From assembly GCF_000519265.1 (NCBI RefSeq), contig NZ_KI912608.1, positions 3,277,421 to 3,341,420 on the forward strand: a stretch of 64,000 nucleotides of DNA, in the 5' to 3' direction. A program made the position numbers and the translations under genes. This DNA comes from Desulfonatronum lacustre DSM 10312 (GTDB lineage Bacteria > Desulfobacterota > Desulfovibrionia > Desulfovibrionales > Desulfonatronaceae). Each line of letters begins with the position of its first letter. Position 1 is the stretch's first letter. Positions 30,929-40,018 of the stretch are shown one piece after another. A model generated the notes under the pieces. The model was not told the origin of the DNA. It made no database searches and worked only from the letters and a program-made list of their open reading frames with translations.

Positions 30929-31054
30929 TGAGCCGGTTCTTGACAGCCATGAAGCCATCTCGTACTGCTTCCCACTTGTTCTTTGAGAGTGACGCGAACG
31001 TCCTGAGAAGGGGTCCGCGAGCATTGCCCGGCCTGAAAAGCAGGTGAGCCGTCC

Positions 31055-31525
31055 ATGACCCGCGGCGGTAGGAATCCTTGGGAGGAGCCCATGCGGCTGG
31101 CCCTGGCCGAAGCCCAGGCCGCTAGGGACCACGGAGAAGTGCCGGTGGGCGCGGTGGTTCTGGACCGCAGCGGATCGCTCCTTTCCACCGCACACAACAG
31201 GACCGTAACGGGCCACGACCCTGTCGGGCACGCTGAAATCCTGGCCCTGCGCGAAGCCGCGATCAAGGTCGGCAACCATCGTCTGACCGACTGCGTCCTG
31301 GTCGTCACCCTGGAACCGTGCCTGATGTGCCTCGGAGCCTTGATCCAGGCCCGCGTCGCCGGTGTGGTCTTCGGCGCACGGGACCCCAAGGCCGGAGCCG
31401 TGCTCTCGCGGATCAACATCAACGACCTGGACTGGCTGAACCATCGTTTCTGGGTGATCGAAGGCGTCCTGGCCCAGGAAAGCAGCGACCTGCTGAGTTC
31501 CTTTTTCGCCGCGCGCAGAAAATAA
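31055..31525 (+). CDS. tadA: tRNA-specific adenosine deaminase
   Basis: 156 residues. Zinc-deaminase signature GHAEILAL and PCLMCLGAL (HAE and PCxxC). Converts A34 to inosine in tRNA-Arg(ACG). The N-terminal EEPMRLALAEA is typical. It lies immediately upstream of tRNA-Ser. Confidence 0.95.
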   Translation: MTRGGRNPWEEPMRLALAEAQAARDHGEVPVGAVVLDRSGSLLSTAHNRTVTGHDPVGHAEILALREAAIKVGNHRLTDCVLVVTLEPCLMCLGALIQARVAGVVFGARDPKAGAVLSRININDLDWLNHRFWVIEGVLAQESSDLLSSFFAARRK

Positions 31526-31594
31526 TCAATCACAGCAATCGCCCAAACCTAACTGTCGAACGACAAGCAATCGTTCTCTGATCACGCCGTCACC

Positions 31595-31687
31595 GGAGAG
31601 GTACCGAAGTGGCCGTAACGGGGGCGACTCGAAATCGCCTTGTCCCTTAACCGGGGCACGTGGGTTCGAATCCCACCCTCTCCGCCA
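31595..31687 (+). tRNA. tRNA-Ser (CGA), integration target
   Basis: 93 nt including CCA, with a long variable arm. Acceptor GGAGAGG pairs with CCTCTCC; anticodon loop CTCGAAA carries CGA. Its last 14 bases, CACCCTCTCCGCCA, recur at 44172-44185, so the element integrated at the 3' end and left the tRNA intact. Confidence 0.95.
31674..31687. other. attL
   Basis: CACCCTCTCCGCCA at the tRNA-Ser 3' end; identical to attR. Bases on either side differ, so the shared core is 14 bp. Confidence 0.88.
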
Positions 31688-31723
31688 TATCAACAAACCA
31701 AGATAGTCTAAGGTTTTCTAAGT

Positions 31724-31769
31724 AAAGCCCCTAGCCCTTGCGAAATAAGGGTTCAGGGGCTTTCTTTTT
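31724..31769 (+). terminator. Terminator between tRNA-Ser and integrase
   Basis: Stem AAAGCCCC / GGGGCTTT with an inner stem CCCTT / AAGGG, followed by CTTTTTG. Brought by the element; it ends the tRNA transcript and insulates the integrase. Confidence 0.75.
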
Positions 31770-31881
31770 GTCTCAAATAGTCCAAAACAGCCTTTGCAAT
31801 CTAAGTCCGGAGTGGTGCAAGACTGGTGCACACGCGCCGCGAGGGGTGGCGCTTGCACCATCCGAGATTGGAGGTTGCGCT

Positions 31882-33096
31882 ATGTCTCTGACAGTTAAGA
31901 AGATCGACACGCTGAAGCCGAAAGAGAAAACTTACTTGGTGATCGACGCTGACGGGCTTTACCTGGCCGTCTATCCATCCGGGAAAAAGGTCTGGAGGTT
32001 TCGGTATCAACTGGATGGCAAGCGTAATCAGATTGTTCTCGGGCAATACCCGGACCTCTCGCTTGCCGATGCCAGGAACAAGGCCGGTGAAAAGCGTAAC
32101 CTGCTGGCCGAGAAGATTGATCCATCAAAAGCAAGGTGCAAAGGTGGTGCAATCACCACTTTCAAGGATGTGGCCCTGGCGTGGCATGGTGCAAACAGAG
32201 GGAGATGGACTCCCGACCATGCGGACCTGACGCTTCGGCGGATAGAGCAAGACCTGTTCCCGTGGATCGGTGCAATGTCCATTGAGGAAATCAGGGCCTC
32301 GGACATGCTGACCACGTTGAGACGGGTGGAGAGTCGCGGGGCCTGCGAAGTGGCCCGGCGGTTGCGCGGCATCGCCTCGAATATTTTTCAGTACAGCATC
32401 GCCGAGGGGCGGGATCACAACGACCCGGCGGCCTCGGTGCAAAAGGCATTGGTCCAGCGGACCGTCAAGAGTTTCTCCGCAATCACCAAACCAAACGAGG
32501 TGGCCGAGCTACTGCGCAATATTGCCGCCTACAAAGGAAGCAACGTTGTCCGTCTGGCCCTGCTGTTCAGCGCGTACACGTTCGCAAGGCCCGGCGAGGT
32601 GAGGCACGCCGAGTGGAACGAGATCGATTTTGATACGGGCTTATGGACGATCCCGAAAGAAAAGACGAAGCGCCGGCGCGAACACGTGGTACCCTTGGCC
32701 CGCCAAACTCTGGAAGTACTCAGAGAGTTGCAGCCTCAAACAGGTGGCGGGCAGTGGCTTTTTCCCAGCAACCGGGGAAAGGGGCGGTGCATGAGCGAAA
32801 ACACTGTCCGTATTGCGATCCGGAGCATGGGCTACGACCAAGACCAAATGACGGCCCACGGGTTCAGGTCAACGGCATCCACCCTGCTTAACGAGTCAGG
32901 CAAATGGGATTTTCAAACCATTGAATTGCAACTTGCACATGTCCAGAGGGACAAGGTGGCGGGCGTCTATAATCGCTCAGAAAGGATGGATGAGCGACAG
33001 GCCATGATGCAATGGTACGCGGACTATCTGGATCTGCTCACGTCCGGCGGTAAGGTGCTGTCGTTCCCGAGCAAAGACGCTGCTGTAAACGAATAG
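31882..33096 (+). CDS. int: Tyrosine recombinase, P4-type integrase
   Basis: 404 residues from ATG 31882, with GGAGG eight bases upstream; an ORF extension back to 31738 lies in the terminator. N-terminal arm-binding domain (SLTVKKIDTLKPKEKTYLV, GKKVWRFRYQLDGKRNQIVLGQYPDLSLADAR region), core-binding domain, then the catalytic domain: Arg in ARPGEVRHAEW, HGFRSTAST (His and Arg), LAHV (His) and Tyr in VAGVYNRSE. It inserts and excises the element at tRNA-Ser. Confidence 0.96.
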   Translation: MSLTVKKIDTLKPKEKTYLVIDADGLYLAVYPSGKKVWRFRYQLDGKRNQIVLGQYPDLSLADARNKAGEKRNLLAEKIDPSKARCKGGAITTFKDVALAWHGANRGRWTPDHADLTLRRIEQDLFPWIGAMSIEEIRASDMLTTLRRVESRGACEVARRLRGIASNIFQYSIAEGRDHNDPAASVQKALVQRTVKSFSAITKPNEVAELLRNIAAYKGSNVVRLALLFSAYTFARPGEVRHAEWNEIDFDTGLWTIPKEKTKRRREHVVPLARQTLEVLRELQPQTGGGQWLFPSNRGKGRCMSENTVRIAIRSMGYDQDQMTAHGFRSTASTLLNESGKWDFQTIELQLAHVQRDKVAGVYNRSERMDERQAMMQWYADYLDLLTSGGKVLSFPSKDAAVNE

Positions 33097-33172
33097 CCCA
33101 AGAACGGAACGGCCCCAAGCGGGTGGTGGAGCACCCGCCTGGGGCCTGACCAAGCCATAAGAGAGGTATGGA

Positions 33173-33673
33173 ATGGCTGAGACTTCACTATCGAACGTGG
33201 TGCAACTTGAAAAGCCCGAGAACCAGACGGTCCTTCTCGAGGACAAGGCCAACAGTGATTTCCCGGAGTTTCAACTAAAGTACGTGCTCCCTGCAGGCGA
33301 CAACCAAGCTCACTTCGAGGCTTTCCTAAATGGCCTGCGGGCGTTCTACCTTTTGATTGATAGGCATAACTCATCCGGCACAGAGGATGACCCGCCTTTG
33401 CCATCTGCTGGCCTGCTGACTTGGGCGGAAGCCTTGCTTGGCCAGTACTGGGCACTTTGGGAACGAGGCTTTGACTTTTTTGAAGATACTTCCGGAAAGG
33501 TAGGCTTTTTTGGGGTAAGCGGGGGCTTGCGTGCCTTGGTGCAAGTTCTCCGCTCGCAAGACGAAATTACCCATGGTGCCGATGTTGTTTGGGTCGTTGA
33601 AAGGCTTGAGGAACATCGTTGTCAGATCCTCGAAGGACTTGGGAGTCTGAAAAAAGAGGCTGTAAACGGATGA
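33173..33673 (+). CDS. Hypothetical element protein
   Basis: 166 residues, mixed helical, no signal peptide or membrane segment. I do not recognise it. Charged N-terminus (ETSLSNVVQLEKPENQTVLL), Trp-rich middle (LTWAEALLGQYWALWERG) and a helical C-terminus. Immediately follows the integrase; GAGAGG lies just before ATG. Confidence 0.7.
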   Translation: MAETSLSNVVQLEKPENQTVLLEDKANSDFPEFQLKYVLPAGDNQAHFEAFLNGLRAFYLLIDRHNSSGTEDDPPLPSAGLLTWAEALLGQYWALWERGFDFFEDTSGKVGFFGVSGGLRALVQVLRSQDEITHGADVVWVVERLEEHRCQILEGLGSLKKEAVNG

Positions 33674-33716
33674 ACAAAAAATCCCCCAGCCACTCTTGGA
33701 AACCCTGACCTCCTTC

Positions 33717-33869
33717 ATGGCTCAGGCTGACAATCTGGCCGGTTCGGCAAGGCTGGCTGCCACGGCCATGAGTGACGAAAACCCCGACGCTGCTGGTTGC
33801 TCCGCGGCTTTGGCTCACGGGCGTACTGAAATCGCTCGTCGGCTTGACGAAGAGGTGGTTAACGTCTGA
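33717..33869 (+). CDS. Small hypothetical protein
   Basis: 50 residues from ATG 33717 (MAQADNLAGSARLAATAMSD). An upstream in-frame TTG at 33696 would give 57 residues. Ala-rich, probably helical, ending EIARRLDEEVVNV. No clear ribosome-binding site; supported mainly by its position between two genes and protein-like composition. Confidence 0.4.
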   Translation: MAQADNLAGSARLAATAMSDENPDAAGCSAALAHGRTEIARRLDEEVVNV

Positions 33870-33971
33870 ACAAATTTCCCGGCCTACTCGCGGCCTGATC
33901 AGTTGCGGGGAAAAACCGCCGACCCTGGGCGGCCTGGCCGGGTTCACCATCAGGGGAAGTGAGGGGCTTCG

Positions 33972-34619
33972 ATGGAAGAAAAATTGTTGCGGTATTGGGA
34001 GAGAGAGCGCTGGTTTCCCGGCTACGGCCTGAGGCAAGTGTTCAGACTCTTGGAGCGGGAGCTTCTAGGCTTTGTGAAAGAAGGTTTGCCTGTATATGAC
34101 CGTCAAGGTAACCCTCTAGATTACAGAAAAACTAATTGCTGGCACTCTGACGGTAGCCCTTACGTTCCCTCAATCCATTACGGACATGATGAAGAGAGGC
34201 TGTTGAAGACGGTCGATAGTCAAAAGTTTTTGAAGGATGAAGTCATTGCGTTTTTTCAAAAGACTGGTCGTTCTGAAATGCTCCCCGCCCGTGCACCCCG
34301 CCCGGCTGGAGTTGTGAACCCCGAGGTGCGGATTGATCCTCCGCGGAACAATCGAGAGGATCAGACTTCGAGTGAAGAGGCCGGTCCACATGTAAAGGTT
34401 CCTTGCTCTATCCCAAAGGAAAAATGGCCCTTGTTTGTCGAAGCTGAAAGGAAAGAGCTGTCAGCGCGAGGTATACCGGCAGGGCACGGCGAAAACACTT
34501 TATGGAATATCATGCAAAAATACGGTTTTTTTCAGGAAGAATTTGATAGTGGCCAGATGAAGAGAGATTCAGCCATCCGGAGCATGCAAAGGCTTCTAGG
34601 TCAGGCAGCCCCAAAATAA
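33972..34619 (+). CDS. Hypothetical element protein
   Basis: 215 residues; GAGGGG precedes ATG 33972. N-terminal helical part (LLRYWERERWFPGYGLRQVF), a charged flexible middle (PARAPRPAGVVNPEVRIDPP) and a C-terminal part (ENTLWNIMQKYGFFQEEF). Not recognised. A terminator lies 40 bp after the stop, so this ends the left operon of the element. Confidence 0.72.
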   Translation: MEEKLLRYWERERWFPGYGLRQVFRLLERELLGFVKEGLPVYDRQGNPLDYRKTNCWHSDGSPYVPSIHYGHDEERLLKTVDSQKFLKDEVIAFFQKTGRSEMLPARAPRPAGVVNPEVRIDPPRNNREDQTSSEEAGPHVKVPCSIPKEKWPLFVEAERKELSARGIPAGHGENTLWNIMQKYGFFQEEFDSGQMKRDSAIRSMQRLLGQAAPK

Positions 34620-34658
34620 TAGCTGTCACCCCTGACATTGACATACCCCATGACACAG

Positions 34659-34689
34659 GAGGCGTTCATTACGGACGCCTCTTTTTTTT
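34659..34689 (+). terminator. Rho-independent terminator
   Basis: Stem GAGGCGT / ACGCCTC, nine-base loop, then eight T. Separates the integrase-side genes from the alpA-replication operon. Confidence 0.88.
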
Positions 34690-34825
34690 GTCTATCACGA
34701 ACATAACCATTCAGAATATCGCGGCATGTTTATTTTCGGTAGGGCGCGTGGCAATTATTGACCGTCATGCCCCGTGTCATGGTTCCATTGTCTCCAACAC
34801 ATCCACCACAATCCAGGAGACACAC

Positions 34826-35032
34826 ATGGATCACACGACACCGTCGGACAGACTAGTCAGAATCAATGGAATCATCCCCGAAAAGTTGCCAATTGGGAAG
34901 TCCACATTTTGGTTATGGGTCAAGCAGGGGAAAATGCCTCCGCCTGTAAAGCTCTCTCCCCGTGTTTCGGCTTGGTGGGTGAGCGAAATCGACGCGGCAA
35001 TTGCTCGGTTAGACCAAGCGGCAGGGAGGTGA
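34826..35032 (+). CDS. AlpA-family regulator / excisionase-like
   Basis: 68 residues from ATG 34826, six bases after AGGAG. Winged-helix AlpA pattern: VRINGIIPEKLPIGKSTFWLW, KQGKMPPPVKLSPRVSAWW and SEIDAAIARL. AlpA proteins activate the integrase or help excision in P4-like elements. First gene of the replication operon; the next gene starts 5 bp later. Confidence 0.9.
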   Translation: MDHTTPSDRLVRINGIIPEKLPIGKSTFWLWVKQGKMPPPVKLSPRVSAWWVSEIDAAIARLDQAAGR

Positions 35033-35037
35033 TCGCC

Positions 35038-37503
35038 ATGCCTCCTGAAAATGAAAACCCCGGCGCAGGGAGGGCACCGGGGCTTGGGGAAAAGCTGTGT
35101 GGAACAGCTTCAGAATGCCCCATTCCCCCCGAGAATGCAAGCTTTTCCACTGACGGAATCCTGGAATCCCTGGCCTCCATCCGCTCCGATTTTGAGCGGC
35201 ATGGCTTGAACACCGGTGAGCTGATTCCGGACGGCAACCTGTACCGCTGCCCCACTGCCGACAAGCCAGAATCCCTTAACGGCTGGTGGCTCGTTTGGCC
35301 GGACGCAAAGGGCGCGGTCTGCGGCGATTGGCGGGCGGGCTGGTCCCAATACGTCTCGGGCAATGGCTCCGCCCCTCTCACCCCGGCTGACCGGGCGCGG
35401 ATCGAGCAGGCCCGGCAGGAGGCCCGCCGGGCGAGGGCTGCTGATCAACAGGCTGCGGCGGAACGTGCGCAATCCCTGTACGACCGGGCGCGGCCTGCAT
35501 CCCCGGATCATCCATACCTGGTCAAGAAGGGCATCAAGCCCCTGCCCGGCCTGCGTCAGTCCGGAAAACTGCTGATCGTCCCGATCATGAACGACTCCGG
35601 AAAAATCGTCTCGCTGCAATACATCGGCCCGGACGGTCAAAAGCGCTTCCTCAAGGGCGGCCAGACCGGCGGCGGCTTGTTTGCGATCAAGGGCGGCGAA
35701 ACCCTGGCGATCTGCGAGGGCCTGGCTACCGGCGCATCCATCCATGAGGCCACCGGCTGCACCGTCCTTGTAGCCTTCAATGCAGGCAACCTCCGGCGCG
35801 TGGCTGAGCTTGCCCGCAAGAGATACCAGGATCGGCGGATCACCATCTGCGCGGACAATGACACCGAAACCCAAGGCAACCCCGGCCTGACTGCTGCCCA
35901 GGACGCGGCGCGGACGGTCTCCGGCCTGCTGGCCGTGCCAGACATGGGCGGGAAGCCATGCGATTGGAACGACCATCACCTTGCCCACGGGCTGGAGCGC
36001 ACCCGGGCGGCCCTGGAGCAGGTCCAGGAACCCGGACCGGCCCAGGCCCCGGACGAGTGGCCGAACCTGATCCCCTATGGAGACCACGAGGCCCCGGCCA
36101 TCCCTTGCGACACCCTGCCCGGGTGGGCTGGGCAATATGCGGCGGACATGGCCGAGGCGATCCAGGTACCCCAAGCCCTGGCCGTCTGCTCAACCCTTGG
36201 CGCGATTGCGACGGCTGCGGCTGGAGCAATCCAACACATCGAAATCCGGCACGGCTACACTGAACCCGTCAACCTCTACCTGCTGGCCCCCCTGCTGCCC
36301 GGCGAACGGAAATCGGCGGCCCTGAGCGCTGCTTTTGGCCCCCTCTACCAGTGGGAACAGGAGCGACGGCTTGCCATGCTGGACGAGATCACGGCGGCAC
36401 GATCCCGGCGCAAGTCCATGGAAAAGATGATCGAAGCCAAGCGGGCAAAGCTGGCCAAGATCAAAGACCGCGACGAACTGCACCGGGAAATTGAGGCCAT
36501 TGCCCAGGACGAGCTTGACCTGCCCGACATCCCCGCACCCCCGCAGCTACTGGCCGACGACGTGACCCCGGAGCGGCTGGCCAAGATCATGGCCGACCAG
36601 GGCGAGGCGCTGGGCATTGCGAGCGCTGAGGGCGGCTTTTTCGAGAGTTTCGGGCGATATTCAACCAACAACATCCCAAACCTCGACCTCTTCCTGAAGG
36701 CCCATTGTGCCGAGCCCTATCGAGTGGACCGCATGGCGCGGGATTCAATCGCCTTGGCATCCCCCAGGCTGACCCTGACCCTGACCCCGCAACCGGAAAT
36801 CTTGGAGGCCCTGACCAACAAAACGGGATTCCGAGGGCGTGGCGTGATCGCACGCATCCAGTACATACTCCCTGACTCCCGGCTGGGGCATCGAGACATG
36901 GAGGCCCGGCCCATCCCGGAGCATACAGCCCGGACCTATGCCGAGGGCATCCGGCGGCTGCTGGACCTGCGAGGCGCGGCCCTGACCCTGGACTTGTCAC
37001 CGGGAGCTTATGCCCGCTGGCTGGACTTTGCGCGGACCGTGGAGGCCGAGCTTGGCCCGGACGGCGCTTTTTCCACCATGACCGATTGGGCGGGAAAGCT
37101 GCCGGGCGCGGCGGCCCGGTTGGCCGGGCTGTTCCATTGTGTCACGGCGGACATTCCCAGCGAGCGGACCGTATCCACCGAAACCGTGGAACAGGCCCTG
37201 ACCCTGGCGGCCCTGCTGGCTGACCATGCAAGGGAAGCGCTGGGACGCATGGGCGCGGACCCTACCCGACGGGCGGCCATTAAGGCTCGGGACTGGATTA
37301 GGCGCACCCGGGCACGGACGTTCACGGCGCGGGAATGCTGGAGGGCGCTTCATGGATCATTCACCTGTATGGATGACCTGCGGCCTGGCCTTGAGGCCCT
37401 GGAGGAGCGCGGATACATCCGGCCCCTGCCTGCAGCCCCAGGGCGTGGAAGGCCATCCCCGCGATATGAAACCCGGCCCGAAACCCTGGAGGCGACACCA
37501 TGA
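35038..37503 (+). CDS. Toprim / DUF3987 primase-helicase-like replication protein
   Basis: 821 residues from ATG 35038 (GGGAGG upstream). N-terminal part has a primase-like region (NGWWLVWPDAKGAVCGDWR), then a Toprim domain with Glu in LAICEGLATGASIHE and the Asp pair in ITICADNDTET. The C-terminal half is the DUF3987 type (NLYLLAPLLPGERKSAALSA with a P-loop-like GERKSA). A charged helical stretch (RSRRKSMEKMIEAKRAKLAK) sits between. It probably starts replication of the excised element. Coupled (ATGA) to the iteron-bearing gene. Confidence 0.85.
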   Translation: MPPENENPGAGRAPGLGEKLCGTASECPIPPENASFSTDGILESLASIRSDFERHGLNTGELIPDGNLYRCPTADKPESLNGWWLVWPDAKGAVCGDWRAGWSQYVSGNGSAPLTPADRARIEQARQEARRARAADQQAAAERAQSLYDRARPASPDHPYLVKKGIKPLPGLRQSGKLLIVPIMNDSGKIVSLQYIGPDGQKRFLKGGQTGGGLFAIKGGETLAICEGLATGASIHEATGCTVLVAFNAGNLRRVAELARKRYQDRRITICADNDTETQGNPGLTAAQDAARTVSGLLAVPDMGGKPCDWNDHHLAHGLERTRAALEQVQEPGPAQAPDEWPNLIPYGDHEAPAIPCDTLPGWAGQYAADMAEAIQVPQALAVCSTLGAIATAAAGAIQHIEIRHGYTEPVNLYLLAPLLPGERKSAALSAAFGPLYQWEQERRLAMLDEITAARSRRKSMEKMIEAKRAKLAKIKDRDELHREIEAIAQDELDLPDIPAPPQLLADDVTPERLAKIMADQGEALGIASAEGGFFESFGRYSTNNIPNLDLFLKAHCAEPYRVDRMARDSIALASPRLTLTLTPQPEILEALTNKTGFRGRGVIARIQYILPDSRLGHRDMEARPIPEHTARTYAEGIRRLLDLRGAALTLDLSPGAYARWLDFARTVEAELGPDGAFSTMTDWAGKLPGAAARLAGLFHCVTADIPSERTVSTETVEQALTLAALLADHAREALGRMGADPTRRAAIKARDWIRRTRARTFTARECWRALHGSFTCMDDLRPGLEALEERGYIRPLPAAPGRGRPSPRYETRPETLEATP

Positions 37504-38042
37504 TATTTGCGAACGCTTGGGCGCAAAAAACGAAAACAGAAATCCCGAAACACCGTGCCAAAAGTGCCAATAATCAGGGCAAGGAGGTTTCTGGCACTTT
37601 TGGCACGGTAAACCGGGATTCTGGAAAAAGCGTTGATGGTAATTTGGGCACTTTTGACACGGTAAACCCCCTCTCTGAAAAACAAAACATCAACTGCCCC
37701 AACGGAAACAGTGTTTCAATACCAGAAATCAGAAATCACCGTGCCAAAAGTGCCAATAATCAGGGCAAGGAGGTTTCTGGCACTTTTGGCACGGTAAACC
37801 GGGATTCTGAAGAACGTACAGGTAACCCGGCCCGTGAATTCATAGAACTGGCCCAGCGTGGAGCAGTAACCCTGCACACCGATCAGAGCGGCGGGCTTTG
37901 GTGGGCTGCCCCAGGGTTCCGTGACGATCCTGATTCCCTGGCTTGGTTGGCTGGCCTTTGGTCAGAGGCGTGGCCGGATTTGTTTCGGCTGCTGGATGTG
38001 GGCGACCTGGACCACCTGCTTGGCAAGCGGCGGATCATCTAG
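37500..38042 (+). CDS. Hypothetical protein whose 5' half encodes iterons
   Basis: 180 residues. ATG 37500 overlaps the primase stop. The N-terminal half is two copies of HRAKSANNQGKEVSGTFGTV, a direct result of the 73-bp DNA repeat. The C-terminal half (AREFIELAQRGAVTLHTDQ, GGLWWAAPGFRDDP, LAWLAGLWSEAWPDLFRLL) looks like a real folded domain. Not recognised. The N-terminus is probably dictated by the origin DNA rather than by protein function. Confidence 0.6.
   Translation: MIFANAWAQKTKTEIPKHRAKSANNQGKEVSGTFGTVNRDSGKSVDGNLGTFDTVNPLSEKQNINCPNGNSVSIPEIRNHRAKSANNQGKEVSGTFGTVNRDSEERTGNPAREFIELAQRGAVTLHTDQSGGLWWAAPGFRDDPDSLAWLAGLWSEAWPDLFRLLDVGDLDHLLGKRRII
37551..37809. repeat. Iteron array, probable replication origin of the element
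   Basis: Five 18-bp sites: inverted ACCGTGCCAAAAGTGCCA at 37552-37569 and 37738-37755, and direct TGGCACTTTTGGCACGGT at 37592-37609, 37778-37795, with a variant at 37646-37663. Two exact 73-bp direct repeats (37551-37623 and 37737-37809) each contain a perfect 18-bp inverted pair. Placement right after the replication gene and the spacing suit an initiator-binding origin. Confidence 0.7.
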
Positions 38043-38068
38043 ACCATAATTCCGATGGAGAAAATAAA

Positions 38069-38896
38069 GTGACAGAAAATCAAGAAATTAGCGTACCCGA
38101 AATTCCTGGTGGATATGTTCTACTGTCCCGGCAAATCATTGAATCCGACCTGATGAACAAGCAACCGATGGTCTTTAAGTTGTGGATATGGCTGCTATGC
38201 AAGGCGCGTAGGAAGCCCACAAGCAAATATCGAGTTGGTGAAGTTTTTACCACGATTGAAGAGATGAGAGACGCAATGTCTTGGTTCTCCGGTTATCGAA
38301 AAATCAGGCCCACAAGGGATGAAGTACGGAGGGCGTACGGAAGCCTTGCGGAAGCCTTGATGGCGACCACAACGAAGACCACACGCGGCATAGTGATAAA
38401 CATCTTAAATTTTGAGAAATATCAAGACCCAAAAAATTACGAAGCCCACACCGGCGGCCACGCGGCGGCCACGCGGCGGCCTCACGGATCGCCATACTAT
38501 ACACAACAGGGGAACAGGGGGGAAAGGGGTGTTAAAAGAGATACGGTCATCGACCCCGAGTTTGTCCGGTTCTGGGATGCCTACCCTCGCAAGCTGAAAA
38601 AGGCGGAAGCCCTCAAGGCATGGCAGCGGGCCATGAGGAAGCCCCCGATTGATTACATCCTGGAACAGCTCGAGAAATGGAAGGCGTCCGGAGACTGGAC
38701 CAAGGAAGGCGGGAGGTATGTCCCCCATCCTACCACCTGGATCAATGGCGAGCGGTGGAACGATGAGCCGTATGGATACGGGAGCACGGGCTATAACTGG
38801 CGTGAGGAAGAAGACAGGCCGAAGGACTGGTCCACGGTTCCCAACTCGGACTGGATTCTCGAGGAAGAATGGCCGGAAGATATAAAGCCTCAATGA
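38069..38896 (+). CDS. Phage replisome-organiser-like protein
   Basis: 275 residues from GTG 38069, eight bases after GATGGAG. N-terminal winged-helix-like part (GGYVLLSRQIIESDLMNKQ, WIWLLCKARRKP). The C-terminal part has FWDAYPRKLKKAEALKAW and YVPHPTTWINGERWND, a motif common at the end of phage replication proteins that bring in the DnaB-type helicase. Fits its place after the iteron array. Confidence 0.75.
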   Translation: MTENQEISVPEIPGGYVLLSRQIIESDLMNKQPMVFKLWIWLLCKARRKPTSKYRVGEVFTTIEEMRDAMSWFSGYRKIRPTRDEVRRAYGSLAEALMATTTKTTRGIVINILNFEKYQDPKNYEAHTGGHAAATRRPHGSPYYTQQGNRGERGVKRDTVIDPEFVRFWDAYPRKLKKAEALKAWQRAMRKPPIDYILEQLEKWKASGDWTKEGGRYVPHPTTWINGERWNDEPYGYGSTGYNWREEEDRPKDWSTVPNSDWILEEEWPEDIKPQ

Positions 38897-39465
38897 CCTG
38901 CAATTCGAGGCAAGTGAGGGGCAAGTTTTGCATGGGTCAAACAAAGGGAACGCGGAAGAGTGCAAGGGAGCAAGGAAACATGAGGAAGGAAAGGGAAGAT
39001 CAAGCAGGGCGGCGGGGTTTCTTGCGCAAGTCGGGCAAGGGTTCGGGCCTGGAAATGGGGCTGGGATCGAGCGTGATCGGGGCCGATTTCGGGGAGGATT
39101 CCGGACATAATCCGGACAGGGCCATGTCCGATCCTGCATCTATGCGGGTTCCGGGTGTCCGGCCTGCTGATTACGTATCAGTTGCGCGGGGGTTCGGACG
39201 GGCTCATGGGCTCTTGGGGCTGCGCGTCCACCTGGCCGGCGGCGGCGTGGCCGGCGTCCGGGCCGGGTCCGACGGGTCCGGGGTCTGCCCCCCACCCCCC
39301 GCCCCCTTCGACCCCCCACGCCCCCGTCCAGGCGACGCGGAAAAATTTTTCCCCATAGACTCCCCCTCTTGGAAACGTGACTGGATTTTTTGCCGAAACC
39401 TTTTGGCCGGAACCGACCCGGCCCGAAAAATTCCCGAGCGCAACATCCTGGAAAAGAAATCGACC
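38897..39465. other. Interval without a confident gene
   Basis: About 570 bp. An open frame crosses it, but its product is Gly/Pro/Arg-rich low complexity and ribosome-binding sites are absent. It has a C-run region near 39285-39320. It may be non-coding satellite DNA or a decayed gene. Confidence 0.4.
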
Positions 39466-39615
39466 ATGGCGATCAGAGCCCGCAGATTTTCCGACGACGA
39501 GCTGATGGACCTCCTTCGTTCCGGGAAGCCTTTGACCGAGGCGGCGGACATTTTTGGTGTGAATTGTTGTAGTAGCGTCTCGCTCCGGAAGGCCTGCGTC
39601 ATTGGCGATGCGTAA
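39466..39615 (+). CDS. Small HTH-like protein, possibly truncated
   Basis: 49 residues. ARRFSDDELMDLLRSGKPL and TEAADIFGV look like the first helices of a Homeodomain-like or resolvase-type HTH, but the recognition-helix region reads NCCSSVSLRKACVIGDA, which does not fit, and then stops. A frameshift or a deletion is likely. Weak ribosome-binding site. Confidence 0.4.
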   Translation: MAIRARRFSDDELMDLLRSGKPLTEAADIFGVNCCSSVSLRKACVIGDA

Positions 39616-39733
39616 TTAGTAAGCAAAAAACCTTCAAACACAATTTTACCAGTTTCACGAACACTAGCCGCACACAGGCCCCGAAAGTTATTTTTTACCC
39701 CCCGGAACGCTTTAACGAGACAGGAGAAAGAAC

Positions 39734-40018
39734 ATGAAAAAATTGCAAGCCACGCTAAAGGATTGCTTGGCTCTGAAGTGTTTGGATTGCTGCGGCGGCG
39801 ATTGGGATGGCGTCTTACATTGCACGTCGCGGGATTGCCCGCTTTTGACCACAAGGCCAACGGGTAGAAGAGACAAGCTTAAAGCCAGGTTTTGGAGCGA
39901 AACCGGGGGCCACCTTAAGGCTCTGCCCGTGCTCAGAAGGCGCGAAGTTTCGGTAGAGCAAAGAGCGGCGGCAGCCCTTCGGTTGGCAGAGGCCCGAGCA
40001 AGAATCAGCCGTGCATGA
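39734..40018 (+). CDS. Cys-rich small protein (zinc-binding type)
   Basis: 94 residues, AGGAG eight bases before ATG. Cys cluster CLALKCLDCCGGDWDGVLHC followed by CPLL looks like a zinc knuckle. The C-terminus is Ala/Arg-rich and helical (RAAAALRLAEARARI). Not otherwise recognised. Overlaps the next gene by 8 bp. Confidence 0.65.
   Translation: MKKLQATLKDCLALKCLDCCGGDWDGVLHCTSRDCPLLTTRPTGRRDKLKARFWSETGGHLKALPVLRRREVSVEQRAAAALRLAEARARISRA

Noticed and set aside
37551-37809. CRISPR-like repeats
   Set aside because: Only two 73-bp units, with internal inverted pairs and no cas genes; iterons explain it better.
38869-39615. 248-residue ORF after the replisome-organiser gene
   Set aside because: Low-complexity Gly/Pro/Arg product across most of its length; only the last 49 residues look protein-like.
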